A stretch of DNA of 54,753 nucleotides from NCBI RefSeq assembly GCF_010974825.1, contig NZ_JAAILA010000018.1:1-54753 (forward strand), given 5' to 3'. Positions 53,414 through 54,753 of this stretch are shown here, one piece after another. Numbering within the stretch: the first letter of the stretch is position 1; every line of letters starts with the position of its first letter. The DNA comes from Aeromonas rivipollensis (lineage in GTDB: Bacteria; Pseudomonadota; Gammaproteobacteria; Enterobacterales; Aeromonadaceae). A program made the translations under genes and the position numbers. Under the pieces are notes generated by a model that worked only from the letters and a program-made list of their open reading frames with translations, did not search any database and was not told where the DNA came from.

Positions 53414-53496
53414 ACCCTGACAGTGACAAGCCCCGACCTGAGTCGGGGCATGGAACACTTGCTCATCACGGCTGAGCTGACTCTTCATGGCCGAAC

Positions 53497-54753
53497 TCAT
53501 TCCTCGCGGCTGAACAGTGCCTCGATAAAGTCGTTGGCAACGAAGGGACGCAGATCGTCGATCCCCTCGCCCACCCCTATATAGCGGATCGGGATCTGGA
53601 ACTTGTCGGCCACCGCGAAGATGACGCCGCCCTTGGCGGTCCCATCCAGCTTGGTGAGGGTGATGCCGGTCAGGCCCACCGCCTCGCTGAACAGCTTGGC
53701 CTGGCTCAGGGCGTTCTGGCCTGTGCCCGCATCCAGGGTCAGCATGATCTCGTGGGGCGCCTCTTCATCCAGCTTCTTCATCACCCGCACCACCTTCTTG
53801 AGCTCTTCCATCAGGTTGCTCTTGTTTTGCAGGCGACCGGCGGTGTCGGCAATCAGTACGTCAGCCCCACGGGAGCGGGCAGCCTCGATGGCGTCATAGA
53901 TGACGGAGGCGGAATCGGCACCTGTGTGCTGGGCGATCACCGGAATGTTGTTGCGCTGACCCCACACCTGCAGCTGCTCGACCGCGGCGGCACGGAAGGT
54001 ATCCCCCGCCGCCAGCATGACGCTCTTGCCGTCGGCCTGGAACTGCTTGGCCAGCTTGCCGATGGTGGTGGTCTTGCCGACGCCGTTCACGCCGACCATC
54101 AGGATCACGTAAGGCTTCTTGCTGGTGTCGATCACCAGCGGCTGCTCGACCTGAGTCAGCATGGCCCCCATGTCCTGCTTGAGCAGGCCGTAGAGCGCCT
54201 CGGCATCCTTGAGCTGCTTGCGATCCGCGTGCTGCACCAAGCCTTCGATGATACGGCTGGTGGTATCCACGCCGAGATCGGCGGTCAGCAACTGAGTCTC
54301 CAGCTCCTCGAACAGCTCGTCATCGATCTTCTTGCCGCGGAACAGGCCGAAGAAACCGGAGCCGATATTCTCCTTGGTGCGCACCAGGCTGCGCTTGAGG
54401 CGAGCAAAGAAGCCCTCCCGCTGCGGCTTGTCCTGAGTATCGTCGTCCACCTTGGCGGCCAGGGGCAGGGCTGCCAGCGCGGCGGCATCTGCCTCCATCT
54501 CGGCGACCAGGCGTAAATCTTCCGCTCTCTGGGCCTCTTTGGCGATACGGGCTTCCTCGGCAGCCTGTGCCTCGGCGGCAACACGAGCGGCTTCCGCGGC
54601 TTGTGCCTCGGCGGCAATGCGGGCGGCTTCGGCAGCTTCTGCCTCGGCGGCAACACGGGCGGCTTCGGCAGCTTCTGCCTCGGCGGCAACACGAGCAGCT
54701 TCCACAGCCTCTGCCTCGGCGGCAACACGGGCGGCTTCGGCAGCCTCTGCCTC
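53497..54753 (-). CDS. ftsY: Signal recognition particle receptor FtsY, N-terminus beyond window
   Basis: GTPase receptor that docks SRP-ribosome complexes at the membrane. The 418 visible residues end in the NG domain: [20 protein letters not shown] (G1), [19 protein letters not shown] (G3), [13 protein letters not shown] (G4), and FSREE at the end. Before it lies an acidic A domain made of about six 12-residue repeats ([16 protein letters not shown], coded from about 54530 to the window edge). The frame is open at 54753, so the true start is outside; the apparent GTG start at 54705 is within the repeats. Confidence 0.96.
   Translation of the reverse strand, partial: EAEAAEAARVAAEAEAVEAARVAAEAEAAEAARVAAEAEAAEAARIAAEAQAAEAARVAAEAQAAEEARIAKEAQRAEDLRLVAEMEADAAALAALPLAAKVDDDTQDKPQREGFFARLKRSLVRTKENIGSGFFGLFRGKKIDDELFEELETQLLTADLGVDTTSRIIEGLVQHADRKQLKDAEALYGLLKQDMGAMLTQVEQPLVIDTSKKPYVILMVGVNGVGKTTTIGKLAKQFQADGKSVMLAAGDTFRAAAVEQLQVWGQRNNIPVIAQHTGADSASVIYDAIEAARSRGADVLIADTAGRLQNKSNLMEELKKVVRVMKKLDEEAPHEIMLTLDAGTGQNALSQAKLFSEAVGLTGITLTKLDGTAKGGVIFAVADKFQIPIRYIGVGEGIDDLRPFVANDFIEALFSREE
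54530..54753 (-). repeat. 36-base tandem repeats in ftsY A domain
   Basis: Units of 36 bases encode [16 protein letters not shown] 12-mers with small changes ([36 protein letters not shown]). At least six copies are visible and the array continues past the window edge. In-frame, so copy number can vary without loss of function. Confidence 0.85.

Noticed and set aside
53148..53500. Overlapping 72- and 93-codon minus-strand frames between ftsY and ftsE as real genes
   Set aside because: Their recognisable parts are copies of the ftsE start and ftsY end; they are better explained as boundary echoes than as functional proteins.

Overview
The window looks like chromosomal DNA of an Aeromonas-type gammaproteobacterium. 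It is GC-rich, and it joins a complete MSHA type IV pilus locus (mshI to mshQ, with csrD/mshH nearby) to mreBCD-maf-rng-yhdP-nit-tldD, a hutIGUH operon with hutC, and the rpoH-ftsX-ftsE-ftsY cluster. The genus is an inference from gene content, synteny and protein style.

Layout. 1-1.6 kb: an accessory patch with an IS1595-type transposase end, an IS5-type transposase start and an orphan CxxC protein, followed by AT-rich non-coding DNA. 1.6-7.0 kb: single genes on both strands (GNAT acetyltransferase, an 87-aa protein, a YpfJ-type zinc peptidase, a PP-loop ATPase, an MFS symporter, MarC, a 67-aa protein). 7.1-18.2 kb, minus strand: mreB, mreC, mreD, maf, rng, yhdP, a Nit-type amidohydrolase, tldD. 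18.4-36.5 kb, minus strand: mshI, I2, J, K, L, M, N, E, G, F, B, A, C, D, O, P, Q. 36.5-41.5 kb: a PLP-dependent desulfhydrase/deaminase-like gene inserted between mshI and csrD, then a CSS-EAL phosphodiesterase. 41.7-42.8 kb: a ChaA-type antiporter. 42.9-49.9 kb, minus strand: can, hutC, then hutI-hutG-hutU-hutH. 50-54.7 kb, minus strand: ftsY (cut by the window edge), ftsE, ftsX, rpoH.

How genes work together. MshE powers pilus extension and carries the MshEN motif known to bind cyclic di-GMP. CsrD, which controls the Csr small RNAs, and an EAL phosphodiesterase sit beside the locus, so pilus function and its second-messenger control are clustered. The hut operon has a palindrome matching a HutC-type operator over its predicted start site and a CRP-like half-site near -41.

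Most unusual signal. At least seven gene boundaries carry a short, diverged second copy of the gene's own end, placed just outside the intact gene: the 5' ends of maf, mshM, ftsX and ftsE (the last twice), and the 3' ends of mshG, chaA and rpoH. These 'boundary echoes' are read directly from the sequence. Their origin is unknown. They could be scars of allele replacement by diverged DNA, or old tandem duplications tolerated only at gene ends. A candidate small RNA lies between ftsX and rpoH, and a terminator-like hairpin sits in the csrD leader.
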